A stretch of 64,000 nucleotides of DNA from Ulvibacterium sp965248315 (GCF_965248315.1 NZ_CBDFIX010000002.1:2852001-2916000); one strand, 5' to 3'. Shown: positions 36,151 through 44,712, numbered from the stretch's first letter. A program made the numbers and translations. Notes: generated from the letters alone by a model not told the origin.

Positions 36151-37414
36151 CTGATAATGTTTTAGCTACGTTTAGTTTAAATATAGAGCGCGATGCCAAC
36201 AAGGCCGACATAAGGGCTATAGCCATGGTAACGCCGAACAAGAATAGCTCCATCTTATCCGGTCCCGTGATTTGTAGCCCATAGCCATAGGAGTCTTGTG
36301 TATAGAGCGATACGGCCCAAATGCTGAAACGTCCCACAAACCACCCGGACAAAAAGCCAATGATAGCCAAAAGCAATCCTTCCAAAAGGGCCAACCTTAG
36401 CAATTGCCCCGTTCGCAACCCATAAATCCGGAGTAACGCAAGTTCTTGCCTTCTTTCACGAATAGTCTTTAAAAGGCTTATAAATATACTTAATCCTGAA
36501 ACCAATAAGATAACCAAGGCAATACCATTTACCGTCTGCACCCCGGAACCTAACAGACCCATTAGTCGCTGAACCTCAAAACCTGGCAAGGCGGCCTGCA
36601 TAGAGGTATTCTCATTGATGAATCTGGGTAATTGCACCATTCCTAAAGGGCTCTTGAACTTGACCAATAATGACGTTATCTCTTTTTCGGCGTCATGTTC
36701 CTCTAAAGTTTCAACTTCCTCTTCGTGATTGTCATCCTCTTCATGAGTGTCACCCTCTTTATGAGTGTCACCCTCTTCGTGATGTTCATCTTCCCCATGA
36801 TCATGGACTTCCCAGATACTTTCGAGATTGGTAATCAGTAACTGGTCTACCACCGTTCCCGTTGATTTCAATATTCCAGTCACTACAAAAGGATGTTCCT
36901 CGTGGGCTTCACCACCCGAAGAAGCCAACCCATGGGAACTAACAAAGCTGTCTCCCATCTTAAGACCCAGCTTTTGGGCAACGGTATTCCCTGCTACCAC
37001 TTCAAAAGACTTTTCATATAGTCTTCCTTCTGTTAACTGGGCATTGTAAAGGTCCAGATACCTAACCTCCGTACCCAAAATCCGATAGCCTTTATAGTTA
37101 TCCCCGTAGGAAACAGGAATTGCAGTCTGGATAAAAGGATGCCTTTGGATGATAGCGACTTCGTTCAACTTAATATTTCCAGTGGGTACATCTATATGGA
37201 GTACCGAGGATAAAACAAGTTGCAAAGGGCTTCCCTTTGCACCCACCACCATATCAAAAGGGGCGATGTTTTTGTTCAACTGTCCGTCCAACTGCTTGCT
37301 TACCTGGATTACGAAAGTGACCAATGAAACGCTCAACAACAACAAGAGAAGGCTCAAAAAAAGATTGAGTGGTTTGGAAACCATATTTCTATAGGCAAGA
37401 TAGCTGAGCTTCAT
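36143..37414 (-). CDS. FtsX/MacB-type ABC permease with His/Asp/Glu-rich periplasmic loop
   Basis: The 423-residue permease has the FtsX layout: one N-terminal helix, a large periplasmic domain at about 45-285, then three C-terminal helices (VNGIALVILLVSGLSIFISLL near 290, LLAIIGFLSGWFVGRF near 348, LFLFGVTMAIALMSALLA near 390). In the periplasmic domain, residues about 205-245 form a metal-binding-looking run (HDHGEDEHHEEG, THKEGDTHEEDD, NHEEE). That run contains a DNA-level short repeat encoding GDTH-K/E-E. The gene starts 4 bases inside the ATPase gene (ATGA). The loop suggests zinc sensing, binding or loading in the periplasm. Confidence 0.85.
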   Translation of the reverse strand: MKLSYLAYRNMVSKPLNLFLSLLLLLLSVSLVTFVIQVSKQLDGQLNKNIAPFDMVVGAKGSPLQLVLSSVLHIDVPTGNIKLNEVAIIQRHPFIQTAIPVSYGDNYKGYRILGTEVRYLDLYNAQLTEGRLYEKSFEVVAGNTVAQKLGLKMGDSFVSSHGLASSGGEAHEEHPFVVTGILKSTGTVVDQLLITNLESIWEVHDHGEDEHHEEGDTHKEGDTHEEDDNHEEEVETLEEHDAEKEITSLLVKFKSPLGMVQLPRFINENTSMQAALPGFEVQRLMGLLGSGVQTVNGIALVILLVSGLSIFISLLKTIRERRQELALLRIYGLRTGQLLRLALLEGLLLAIIGFLSGWFVGRFSIWAVSLYTQDSYGYGLQITGPDKMELFLFGVTMAIALMSALLASRSIFKLNVAKTLSDA

Positions 37415-38037
37415 AACATCACTCGGTTTTGAAAATGGGTCATTACCCGGAGGTCATGTGTAATGATCAAAAGGCTGCTTTTACAAATTTTGGCCTCTTC
37501 CTTGAGCAGGTCAATGACCTTTACACAGTTCACATCGTCCAAATTGGAAGTAGGTTCATCGGCCAGGATAATCTTAGGCCTGTGAATCAAACCCAACGCA
37601 ATGGAAAGTCGCTGCTGTTGTCCTTGACTTAATCTCGTGACTTTCTCATTAAGATATGCCGTGAGTCCCAATCTTTCTGTAAGTTCATGTCTTCTTTTTG
37701 TATCGTTTGTGTTTTTGGGGAAACTTTGCCGCAATCTAAGATTATCCGAGACATTTAAGGATTTGATGAAATGATATTGTTGAAAAACCACACCAATGTG
37801 ATTGCCCCTAAATTTGTCCATCTCCTTGCGGGTCAAGGAATTCAAATCCGTTCCGGCAACGGATATTGTACCGCGCAACGGCGGTAAAAGCCCCGCTAAA
37901 AGATATAAAAGGGTGGTCTTTCCCACACCAGATGGTCCAATCACCAGAAAGTGTTCCCCTGGAACGAGCTCAATATTTGGAAATTTGAGTTCCTCTCCAT
38001 TTTCATAGGCGTATGCCAAATTGAGGGTTTTGACCAT
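37411..38037 (-). CDS. LolD/MacB-type ABC ATPase
   Basis: The 208-residue ATPase has Walker A GPSGVGKTTLLYLLAG near 37, the signature RLSQGQQQRLSIALGL and Walker B ILADEPTSNLDDVN, and is of LolD/FtsE size. It partners the FtsX-like permease downstream. An earlier start at 38088 would add 17 residues and run across the palindrome and a promoter-like box; the ATG at 38037 gives the family N-terminus MVKTLNLAYAY and is preferred. This is the first gene of the five-gene operon that ends with zur. Confidence 0.9.
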   Translation of the reverse strand: MVKTLNLAYAYENGEELKFPNIELVPGEHFLVIGPSGVGKTTLLYLLAGLLPPLRGTISVAGTDLNSLTRKEMDKFRGNHIGVVFQQYHFIKSLNVSDNLRLRQSFPKNTNDTKRRHELTERLGLTAYLNEKVTRLSQGQQQRLSIALGLIHRPKIILADEPTSNLDDVNCVKVIDLLKEEAKICKSSLLIITHDLRVMTHFQNRVML

Positions 38038-38050
38038 TTGAATGTTTTCA

Positions 38051-38058
38051 CAAAAATA
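38051..38058 (-). promoter_or_regulatory. -7 promoter box of the zur operon
   Basis: On the minus strand these bases read TATTTTTG, an exact match to the Bacteroidota -7 consensus TAnnTTTG, 14 bases upstream of the ATPase start. The upstream -33 region falls in the palindrome at 38071-38089. Confidence 0.55.
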
Positions 38059-38070
38059 TAAATAAAAATA

Positions 38071-38089
38071 AATGCAACTATGTTGCATT
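38071..38089. promoter_or_regulatory. 19-bp palindromic operator, probable Zur box
   Basis: AATGCAAC-TAT-GTTGCATT is a perfect inverted repeat with 8-bp arms. It lies between the divergent zur operon and merC, over the -33 region of both predicted promoters. Size and placement fit a Fur-family operator, so one repressor dimer could shut both promoters. Zur as the binder is inferred from the zur gene at the end of one controlled operon. Confidence 0.65.
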
Positions 38090-38101
38090 AAAAATTTGCC
38101 C

Positions 38102-38109
38102 TACATTTG
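38102..38109 (+). promoter_or_regulatory. -7 promoter box of the merC-like gene
   Basis: TACATTTG matches the Bacteroidota -7 consensus TAnnTTTG exactly, with its -33 region in the palindrome at 38071-38089. It lies 75 bases before the merC-like start. Confidence 0.5.
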
Positions 38110-38184
38110 CCAAAATTCAGGTTCCTTTGTTCTAAAAGCTGTCCAAGGGTATCCTTAAAAGGGAAAATTTAAACCTAATTATTA

Positions 38185-38592
38185 ATGACTATAGCAAATG
38201 TAATCCATAAGTCGGATTGGATAGGGATTTTTGCCAGTGGTCTTTGTTTACTGCACTGTTTGGCCACACCATTTCTTTTTGTGGCTCATGCCAACATCGA
38301 GCTCTACGCGGAAGGCCATCCTGTTTGGTGGGATTTTATGGACGTTGCTTTTTTACTACTCTCTTTTCTTGCAGTTTACTGGTCGGCTAAAAATACATCA
38401 AAGAAATGGATTGTCTACACCTTTTGGATTCTATGGGGCTTGTTAACCATTATCATTGCAAATGAAAAATTGGCTTTTTGGCACCTGGCCGAGGAGGTCA
38501 TTTATTTTCCTACTGCAGGCTTGATTTTGCTTCACTTCTATAACCGCCGCTACTGGCACGGTGAAGATTCAAATTGTTGTACCGATCATTAA
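38185..38592 (+). CDS. MerC-domain membrane protein
   Basis: The 135-residue protein has four hydrophobic helices. Its first helix holds the MerC signature GLCLLHCLATP with a paired cysteine motif. The C-terminus carries further His/Cys (HGEDSNCCTDH). MerC proteins take up mercury, but Bacteroidota members without other mer genes are thought to carry other metals. Here it is divergent from the zur operon and shares its palindromic operator, so zinc import or handling is the likeliest role. No merA, merR or merP is nearby. Confidence 0.82.
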   Translation: MTIANVIHKSDWIGIFASGLCLLHCLATPFLFVAHANIELYAEGHPVWWDFMDVAFLLLSFLAVYWSAKNTSKKWIVYTFWILWGLLTIIIANEKLAFWHLAEEVIYFPTAGLILLHFYNRRYWHGEDSNCCTDH

Positions 38593-38951
38593 AAAATCAA
38601 AGATAGGTTATGGATAAATCCCAAATAGAGGCCATTGTGGACCATTATGTTTCTGCGTCCATAAAAATCCAACGACTATCAACGGATGCTGGTGGGACAA
38701 GATTTTACAATTGATTCTTGTTGTAACATTACTTTTTACCTATTGTCTGCCTAGTTAGATTAAACTTATGAAGACAAGGTTCTAGGTTTCTCCAATATCT
38801 AACCTCCTTTACCAGATTGGGATAAGATAGCCTCTTTTTATTTCCCGATGCAATATTTTACAATGCCCATAAACAGTTGATTAGGGGCGTTCAAGGTGGA
38901 GAAATCGGTGAGAACTTTTGTTTTCTTTTGATAGGATTTTGTTTTACACAA
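38593..38951. other. intergenic stretch of about 360 bases
   Basis: Apart from a 34-codon frame at 38610-38714 (MDKSQIEAIVDHYV, ending GGTRFYN), which has no recognised relative and no context, nothing is supported here. Confidence 0.5.
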
Positions 38952-39130
38952 TTACTGATTTGGGTCTTCCATTGGATAGTGAATGCTCTCATATTCTTCA
39001 ATAATATCTGAAACTTTAAGAAATTCTTTTGCAATGGGTCATCTATTGGGGTATTGTCATCAACTATGTTGATTAATTCTTCAAGACGCCTCGTTGCAGC
39101 TAGATATTGTTTTCTCGAAACGGCTCCCAT
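38952..39130 (-). pseudogene. frameshifted HigA-like antitoxin N-terminal fragment
   Basis: The first 39 residues (VSRKQYLAATRRLEELI, then DDNTPIDDP) run in one frame. After NFL the similarity continues only in the -1 frame as KVSDIIEEYESIHYP, closing at TAA (38952-38954). The total of 179 bases is one short of 60 codons, so a single-base deletion near 39019 fits. The helical segment ending in EEYESIHYP resembles the N-terminus of HigA-type antitoxins, but the DNA-binding helix-turn-helix half is missing. It is a decayed antitoxin or a sequencing error. The toxin gene next to it belongs to the ParDE pair, not to it. Confidence 0.5.
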
Positions 39131-39150
39131 AGTTTAAGCTTTCAACTTTG

Positions 39151-39459
39151 TCATTTAATAAATTTAGGAATATCTCTTCTACCATGAAGTATCCTAGCGA
39201 CTAGAATATAGTCTTTTCTTATTTCATAGAAAACGATATGCTCTTGTTCAATAATACTGTGAATGCCTTTTTTAATTTCTTTTCGCTCTCTTCCAAGATT
39301 GGGGTCCTTCACCAAACGTTCAAACAGATTATCCAAATCAGATAAATATTTCACTGCCTGATTAAAAACATATTCAGCTTCTGTATATTCAAAGATTTCA
39401 TCTAAATCCGCATCGGCCGCATAGGTTAATAAAAAGGATTTAAGTTCGTCGTTTGCCAT
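39151..39459 (-). CDS. parE: ParE/RelE-superfamily toxin
   Basis: The protein of about 102 residues has the ParE fold pattern: LTYAADADLDEIFEYTEA at the start, DLDNLFERLVKDPNLGRERKEI, IIEQEHIVFYEI and the C-terminal VARILHGRRDIPKF. ParE toxins poison DNA gyrase; other family members cut mRNA. The start is the ATG at 39459 (a TTG one codon upstream is also possible). It overlaps the antitoxin stop by one base (TGATG), the standard coupling in which antitoxin is translated first. Confidence 0.88.
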   Translation of the reverse strand: MANDELKSFLLTYAADADLDEIFEYTEAEYVFNQAVKYLSDLDNLFERLVKDPNLGRERKEIKKGIHSIIEQEHIVFYEIRKDYILVARILHGRRDIPKFIK

Positions 39460-39695
39460 CAAGCGGTTTTCCGTGATTTGCGTTTATCTTCGATAATGTC
39501 TTTTACCGACCGCTTGCTTATACCACTGTTTAGTCCCTTTTCAATCTCAGCCCTTAAATCAGCAATAACCTTTTCGCGATAAATCTCGTGCAATCGTAGT
39601 GCATCACGAATCACCTCACTGTTGTTCTGATATTCACCAGAGGCCACTTGCCTGGCAATGTATTTTTCCTGTTTTTCAGTAAAACTAATATTCAT
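39459..39695 (-). CDS. parD: ParD-family ribbon-helix-helix antitoxin
   Basis: The 78-residue protein begins MNISFTEKQEKYIARQV. It contains the ribbon-helix-helix region GEYQNNSEVIRDALRLHE and an acidic/basic C-terminal tail that wraps the toxin. The longer reading frame back to 39812 is rejected because the family N-terminus matches the ATG at 39695. It is upstream of and coupled to parE, so the antitoxin is made first. The pair lies downstream of mnmE and is probably a recent insertion at that spot. Confidence 0.88.
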   Translation of the reverse strand: MNISFTEKQEKYIARQVASGEYQNNSEVIRDALRLHEIYREKVIADLRAEIEKGLNSGISKRSVKDIIEDKRKSRKTA

Positions 39696-39796
39696 TTTTT
39701 TAAATTTTATTAGCATAAAGATACTTGCTTTAATGAAATTTAGCAAATATGGACATATTTCGACTATTCTATACGGTCTTGATAAGATGGTATCTA

Positions 39797-41185
39797 TTAC
39801 TTTCCGATGCAAAAATTTGCGAAGATGTTCCCCAATAGATCGTCCGAGGAAATCTCACCGGTTATTTCACCAAAGTGATACAAGGCTTGGCGGATGTCAA
39901 TAGCCAATAAATCTCCTGAAATTCCATTTTCCATGCCCCACTGTACCTTCTCCACTTCTTCCAGTGCTTTTAGAAGTGCATTGTAATGACGGGAGTTGGT
40001 AACAATGGTATCATTGTTTCTTAGTGCCCCGGTATTTACAAATTCAAGCAGTTTGGATTTTAAGGCTTCAACGCCAGTGCTTTTTTTGGCGGATAACAAG
40101 AGCGCATCCCCGATTTCATTTTTAATTTGGTCAACACCTTCCGCATCCAGCAAATCCATTTTATTGGCCACAACAACCAAAGGCGTCCGGGGGTATTTGC
40201 TCTTTAATTTTTTAATCTCCGACTTAAAGCTTGTACCCTGTCCGTTGAATTTTACCGCTTCAATAAGATATAGGATTACCTGGGCCGCACCTATCTTTTC
40301 AAAAGTCCGCTGAATCCCCATACCTTCAACCACATCTTTGGTCTGCCGTATCCCGGCCGTATCGATAAAGCGAAAACCGATTCCGCCTATGCTGATTTCA
40401 TCCTCAACGGTATCCCGAGTGGTGCCAGGAATCTCCGATACCAGTGCCCTATCTTCGTTTAATAGCGCATTTAGTAGGGTGGATTTACCCACATTCGGTT
40501 CCCCTACAATGGCCACCGGAATCCCATTTTTAATGACATTGCCCACCGCGAACGAATCGATCAGACGCTTCAGAACAAGCTGAATCCTGCTCAACAATTC
40601 CTTAAACTGATCCCTATCGGCAAATTCCACATCTTCCTCAGAAAAGTCCAATTCAAGTTCGATTAGTGAAGCAAAATTCAACAGCTCTTCCCGTAATTTT
40701 TGGATTTCATGGCTAAAACCACCGCGCATCTGTTGTATGGCGATTTGATGGCTGGCTTCATTCTCGGACGAAATAAGATCGGCCACGGCTTCTGCTTGGC
40801 TAAGATCCATTTTTCCGTTCAAAAAAGCCCGTAACGTAAATTCTCCTGCTTGGGCCATTCGGCAGCCCTTTCTAATAAACAACTGAATGATTTCCTGTTG
40901 GATATAGGGAGAGCCATGACAGGAAATCTCAATTACGTCTTCCCCGGTATAGGAATGTGGATTTTTAAATACGGATAGTAAGACTTCATCCAGCACTCTT
41001 TCCCCATCTACTATGTGTCCCAAATGGATGGTGTGACTCTTTTGCTCAGCTAGGTCTTTTCCCGAAACAGAGCGAAAGTGTTTTGCGGATAGGCCAATGG
41101 TTTCCATTCCCGAAATACGGATTACGGCAATGGCACCTGCCCCGGAAGGTGTCGCCAAAGCTATTATGGTGTCATCGGATAGCAT
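39797..41185 (-). CDS. mnmE: tRNA uridine-5-carboxymethylaminomethyl modification GTPase MnmE
   Basis: MnmE works with MnmG to modify the wobble uridine of tRNAs. The N-terminal folate-binding domain starts MLSDDTIIALATPSGAGAIAVIRISG. It has GPISCHGSP-like EISCHGSP near 86, the helical domain and an inserted G domain with GEPNVGKSTLLNALL near 225, IPGTTRDT and NKMDLL. The C-terminus is NIFANFCIGK, which carries the conserved Cys-x-Gly-Lys. The length is full. The ATG at 41185 is preferred to the TTG at 41203. Confidence 0.96.
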   Translation of the reverse strand: MLSDDTIIALATPSGAGAIAVIRISGMETIGLSAKHFRSVSGKDLAEQKSHTIHLGHIVDGERVLDEVLLSVFKNPHSYTGEDVIEISCHGSPYIQQEIIQLFIRKGCRMAQAGEFTLRAFLNGKMDLSQAEAVADLISSENEASHQIAIQQMRGGFSHEIQKLREELLNFASLIELELDFSEEDVEFADRDQFKELLSRIQLVLKRLIDSFAVGNVIKNGIPVAIVGEPNVGKSTLLNALLNEDRALVSEIPGTTRDTVEDEISIGGIGFRFIDTAGIRQTKDVVEGMGIQRTFEKIGAAQVILYLIEAVKFNGQGTSFKSEIKKLKSKYPRTPLVVVANKMDLLDAEGVDQIKNEIGDALLLSAKKSTGVEALKSKLLEFVNTGALRNNDTIVTNSRHYNALLKALEEVEKVQWGMENGISGDLLAIDIRQALYHFGEITGEISSDDLLGNIFANFCIGK

Positions 41186-41345
41186 TGGTTTAATTTCTTG
41201 CAAAAATAGTCAAAATGGAACAGGGGCTAGGTAAATTCAAAAGATTAGGTTCTCGTTCGGCCCATAGGTGCAACGGAGCACCAATTTTGTAACAAAAGTA
41301 CATTTTGCGCGTCACATAGGTACATCAATCAAAAAATCTAAAAAA

Positions 41346-41711
41346 ATGGAAATCGTAAATCAGAAAGCGGCCTTACGGAGTGATAATTCTTTACTGGCCA
41401 TCACACATTTATCACAATTACTCACTTATGTCACCGGTTTTGGAGGACTAATCGTACCACTCTTCATTTGGTTGACTTCAAAGGATAAAGTCATTGGAAT
41501 GGATGAACATGGAAAGGCCATCATCAATTTTCAATTAAGTATTATTCTCTTGATCATCATTAGCATTCCCGCTATCCTACTATTTGGATTGGGAATTCTA
41601 TCACTCATTTTTATTGGAATAGTGAGTTTTGTTCTCCCTATAGTGAATGCCGTTAAGGCCAGCAACGGTGAATCTCCAAGCTATTTCATGACTTTTCGGT
41701 TTTTTTCGTGA
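41346..41711 (+). CDS. DUF4870 family membrane protein
   Basis: The 121-residue protein has the DUF4870 pattern: NSLLAITHLSQLLTYVTGFGGLIVPLFIWLTSKD at the N-terminus, a short charged loop HGKAIINFQLSIIL, then two more helices ending in VNAVKASNGE. The start is the ATG at 41346, because the frame upstream has no matching N-terminus. The C-terminal residues SYFMTFRFFS differ a little from the usual family end, with a poly-T run in the DNA at that point. The function is unknown. It is divergent from mnmE and followed by a strong terminator. Confidence 0.85.
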   Translation: MEIVNQKAALRSDNSLLAITHLSQLLTYVTGFGGLIVPLFIWLTSKDKVIGMDEHGKAIINFQLSIILLIIISIPAILLFGLGILSLIFIGIVSFVLPIVNAVKASNGESPSYFMTFRFFS

Positions 41712-41730
41712 TATCATAAGGAAGGAAGTA

Positions 41731-41765
41731 AAAAGGCCCTTTGGAATTCCAAAGGGCCTTTTTTT
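41731..41765. terminator. bidirectional intrinsic terminator between DUF4870 gene and dnaN
   Basis: A perfect palindrome centred on AATT (arms AAGGCCCTTTGG and CCAAAGGGCCTT) is followed by seven T on the plus strand and flanked by A-tracts on the other side. It can therefore terminate both converging genes. Confidence 0.88.
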
Positions 41766-41780
41766 AGATGTGGTCCTAAA

Positions 41781-42899
41781 TTAGTTATTCAGCATTACCG
41801 GCATTACCAACATGGTTATGTTTTCTCCTTCGTCCAGGCCGTCTACCGGGGTAAGGATTCCGGCACGATTGGGCAGGCTCATTTCCAGGGATACATCATC
41901 CGAACCGAGACTGTTCAACATTTCGGTCAAAAAACGGGAATTAAAGCCTATTTGCATATCATCACCTTGATAGGAACAGGTAAGCCGTTCCTCGGCCTTA
42001 TTACTGTAATCAATATCTTCTGCGGATATATTCAATTCGGCTCCGGCAATTTTTAGCCGTATCTGGTGTGTTGTCTTATTGGAAAATATGGAAACCCGAC
42101 GGACGGAACTCAAAAATTGATTTCTGGAGATGGTCAGTTTATTGGGATTTTCCTTAGGTATTACCGCCTCGTAATTTGGATACTTTCCATCGATCAGCCT
42201 ACATATCAGTTCTGTATCTTCAAAACTGAATTTGGCATTACTGTCATTGTATTCTATGGTTACCTCGGACTCGCTTCCGGCCAAAATTCCCTTCAAGAGA
42301 TTTAACGGCTTTTTGGGCATAATGAATTCCGCTACTTGGGATGCGGATACATCGGAACGTTGGTACTTCACCAATTTATGGGCATCCGTGGCAACAAAAG
42401 TGAGGTTCTCCGATGAAAACTGAAAAAAAACGCCGCTCATTACAGGTCGTAAATCATCGTTTCCGGCAGCAAATATGGTCTTAGAAATTGCCGTGGCCAG
42501 AACATCGCCCATAACGATTGTGGAGCTTGGATTTGCCAGTTCTACTGCTTTTGGGAACTCAGCGCCATCCGCATATGCCAAGGCGTACTTGCCATGATTG
42601 GAACTTATCTCCACAGTATTGTTATCCTCAACAACAAAAGTTAAGGGCTGTTCCGGAAAAGTCTTTAGTGTTTCCAGTAGCAGTCGTGCCGGGACGGCTA
42701 TAGTACCCTCGTTTTCCGAATCCACTTGTAGTACGGAACTCATGGTGGTTTCCAAGTCGGAAGCGGAGATTGTTAATTCATTTTGCTTTAGATCAAAAAG
42801 AAAATTATCCAAGATGGGCAGGGTATTGCTATTATTGATTACTCCGCCCAACACCTGTAGGTGCTTTAAGAGATAAGTGCTGGATACTATAAATTTCAT
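41781..42899 (-). CDS. dnaN: DNA polymerase III beta sliding clamp
   Basis: The 372-residue protein is the sliding clamp of replication. Landmarks are KFIVSSTYLLKHLQVLGGVI at the start, TVEISSNHGKY and GVFFQFSSENLTFVATDAHKL in the middle domain, and LDEGENITMLVMPVML at the C-terminus, which matches the usual Bacteroidota ending. Three similar domains are recognisable. There is no dnaA next to it, so this is not the origin arrangement seen in other phyla. It lies on the same strand as gldG, with 148 bases between. Confidence 0.96.
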   Translation of the reverse strand: MKFIVSSTYLLKHLQVLGGVINNSNTLPILDNFLFDLKQNELTISASDLETTMSSVLQVDSENEGTIAVPARLLLETLKTFPEQPLTFVVEDNNTVEISSNHGKYALAYADGAEFPKAVELANPSSTIVMGDVLATAISKTIFAAGNDDLRPVMSGVFFQFSSENLTFVATDAHKLVKYQRSDVSASQVAEFIMPKKPLNLLKGILAGSESEVTIEYNDSNAKFSFEDTELICRLIDGKYPNYEAVIPKENPNKLTISRNQFLSSVRRVSIFSNKTTHQIRLKIAGAELNISAEDIDYSNKAEERLTCSYQGDDMQIGFNSRFLTEMLNSLGSDDVSLEMSLPNRAGILTPVDGLDEGENITMLVMPVMLNN

Positions 42900-43047
42900 T
42901 CGCTGTTTTTTTACTTTTAGACCACTGACTTTACGATATGTTATAGAAATTGTTCCCTATCCTATTTGAACGGGGCAACTATGGACCAATGGCAATCAAA
43001 CAAAGATATTTTAAATGTATTTTTTACCGAAACAAACTTATCAACAG

Positions 43048-44712
43048 CTAGGAGGCATATTTTCGTTTCCTCCAGTAGTTGAAAACAAAGCCGAAAATTA
43101 GCGTCAGCAGTATGGGAACACCTATATTTATTAGCTGCCATTTCATTTTTTCCTCTGCTATTTTTTGAGTGTTTAAAAAAGGAATGGCTACTTTTTTGTT
43201 GCGGATGTTTATAAGTCCGGTATCCTCCAACAGGTAATTGAAGGCGTTCACCAAAAATTCCTTGTTGCCATAAAAATTATTGGTCCATTTATCATAACCC
43301 AATTCAAGGGGCCTTCCATTTTGCAGTTGGTTTTTTATAACATCACCATCGGCAATGACGAGCATTTTATTTTCATTTCCTTGTTCCAGGGTTCCTTCAA
43401 GTTTAATTGGTTTTACGCGGTCGGTAAAGGCTGATTTGAATTTCCCTTCGATTAAGACGGCCAATGCCTTGTTTCCATTGGTATACAAATCCTTGTCCGG
43501 AGGGGTGTTCAAAATATCCAGGCGAATCTGTTTGGGTGTGCCCTCTATTTTGGAAAGGGGCGAACTACTATAGAGTATAGTTTTGGTATTGGAGTTGGCC
43601 AACGTATCCATGGCGTTTGAAAATTGAAATCGCAAGGCTTCCAAATTAGTAGTGATAGGATGGTCGTTTTGGGAGAATACCATGGGATTATAGTACCAGG
43701 GAACTGGCTCGTATTGGGAATTATTGCCTTCTCCGCTAGCCAAAACAATCTGCGTAAAATACAGGTCATTGACCAGGACAGGATTTATACGGACACCATA
43801 GTTAAAGAAAAAATCGTTTAGGTTTAAATCCCTGGGTAGGGCCATGGCCGTGCCTTTTTCATTGAAAAGACTATCCAGTTCCATGGCTACCTGATCAATC
43901 AACCAAACCGATTTTCCGCCATTTACAATAAACTGATCCAGGATGTATTTTTCTTCATCGGAAAAGGCTTCCGTAGGTTTTGCGATTAATGCTAGATCAT
44001 ATTGTTTAAGGTCATCCAGTGTCTTTTGCGGATCGGGTGCAACCGAATCTAGGGTAATGGCTCCAAGATTGTAGTAGTCCCGGATAGTGGATAGGAAATC
44101 TGCAATAAAGATGTCCTCCAGTTCCCCGTTTCCTTTAATGACGGCTATCCGTTTCTTTTCCTTTAGCGCAATCTTGGTAAAGGCATCCGCAAAGGCGTAT
44201 TCCAAATGTTGTACCGAATTGTTAATACGATCTTCGGCGGTGGCACCTAACTTATTTTTTAGAAGGGGCACTTTTACCGTGGCATTTCTATAATTCACCA
44301 TGGCCCAAGGAAAAACAATGTCCTGGGAAACGGATGTGTTGTCCTCTGTGGTGACCCGTGTGGGGGTAAGCCCAAGGGATTGAAGGTCGGTTATGACACC
44401 ATCAATTTGCCCTTCCCCTTCCAGCGGATTTACGAAGTTAAATTTTAGATTGGGGTTTACTTCCGCAAATTCCTCCAAAATGGATCTTGTTTCGGTCTTT
44501 AACCTCAAAAATTCGGGGGTAAGATTTCCTTCCAAAAGAATATCAATGATGACCGGGCTTTTAAAACCGCTTACGGCATTTATCGAGGGGCCGGATAGGG
44601 TGTATCTTTCGTCCTCCGTGAAATCCCAACGGGTATAGAAAAAACTGGAAAGAATGTTTACGACTATCAACAGGATAGCCCCTTTTATAATGGATGTAGC
44701 ACTCTTGCCCAT
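43048..44712 (-). CDS. gldG: gliding-motility ABC transporter substrate-binding protein GldG
   Basis: The 554-residue protein has an N-terminal helix, IIKGAILLIVVNILSSFFYTRWDFTEDERYTLS. A large periplasmic ABC_transp_aux domain follows (GVITDLQSLGLTPTR, ISVIKGNGE-like RIAVIKGNGELED), and a C-terminal anchor LINIGVPILLTLIFGFVFNYW. It works with GldF and the ATPase GldA in the gliding/type IX-linked ABC transporter of Flavobacteriia. Its start touches the gldF stop (one shared base). No gldA is present in the window; it is usually encoded elsewhere. Confidence 0.93.
   Translation of the reverse strand: MGKSATSIIKGAILLIVVNILSSFFYTRWDFTEDERYTLSGPSINAVSGFKSPVIIDILLEGNLTPEFLRLKTETRSILEEFAEVNPNLKFNFVNPLEGEGQIDGVITDLQSLGLTPTRVTTEDNTSVSQDIVFPWAMVNYRNATVKVPLLKNKLGATAEDRINNSVQHLEYAFADAFTKIALKEKKRIAVIKGNGELEDIFIADFLSTIRDYYNLGAITLDSVAPDPQKTLDDLKQYDLALIAKPTEAFSDEEKYILDQFIVNGGKSVWLIDQVAMELDSLFNEKGTAMALPRDLNLNDFFFNYGVRINPVLVNDLYFTQIVLASGEGNNSQYEPVPWYYNPMVFSQNDHPITTNLEALRFQFSNAMDTLANSNTKTILYSSSPLSKIEGTPKQIRLDILNTPPDKDLYTNGNKALAVLIEGKFKSAFTDRVKPIKLEGTLEQGNENKMLVIADGDVIKNQLQNGRPLELGYDKWTNNFYGNKEFLVNAFNYLLEDTGLINIRNKKVAIPFLNTQKIAEEKMKWQLINIGVPILLTLIFGFVFNYWRKRKYAS

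Noticed and set aside
38610..38714. 34-codon plus-strand frame after merC (MDKSQIEAIVDHYV)
   Set aside because: It is too short, has no recognised family, and is not tied to any motif; it may be a gene relic.
41781..43047. dnaN region as a replication origin
   Set aside because: No dnaA gene or DnaA-box cluster was seen beside dnaN, and in Bacteroidota dnaN is commonly away from the origin.
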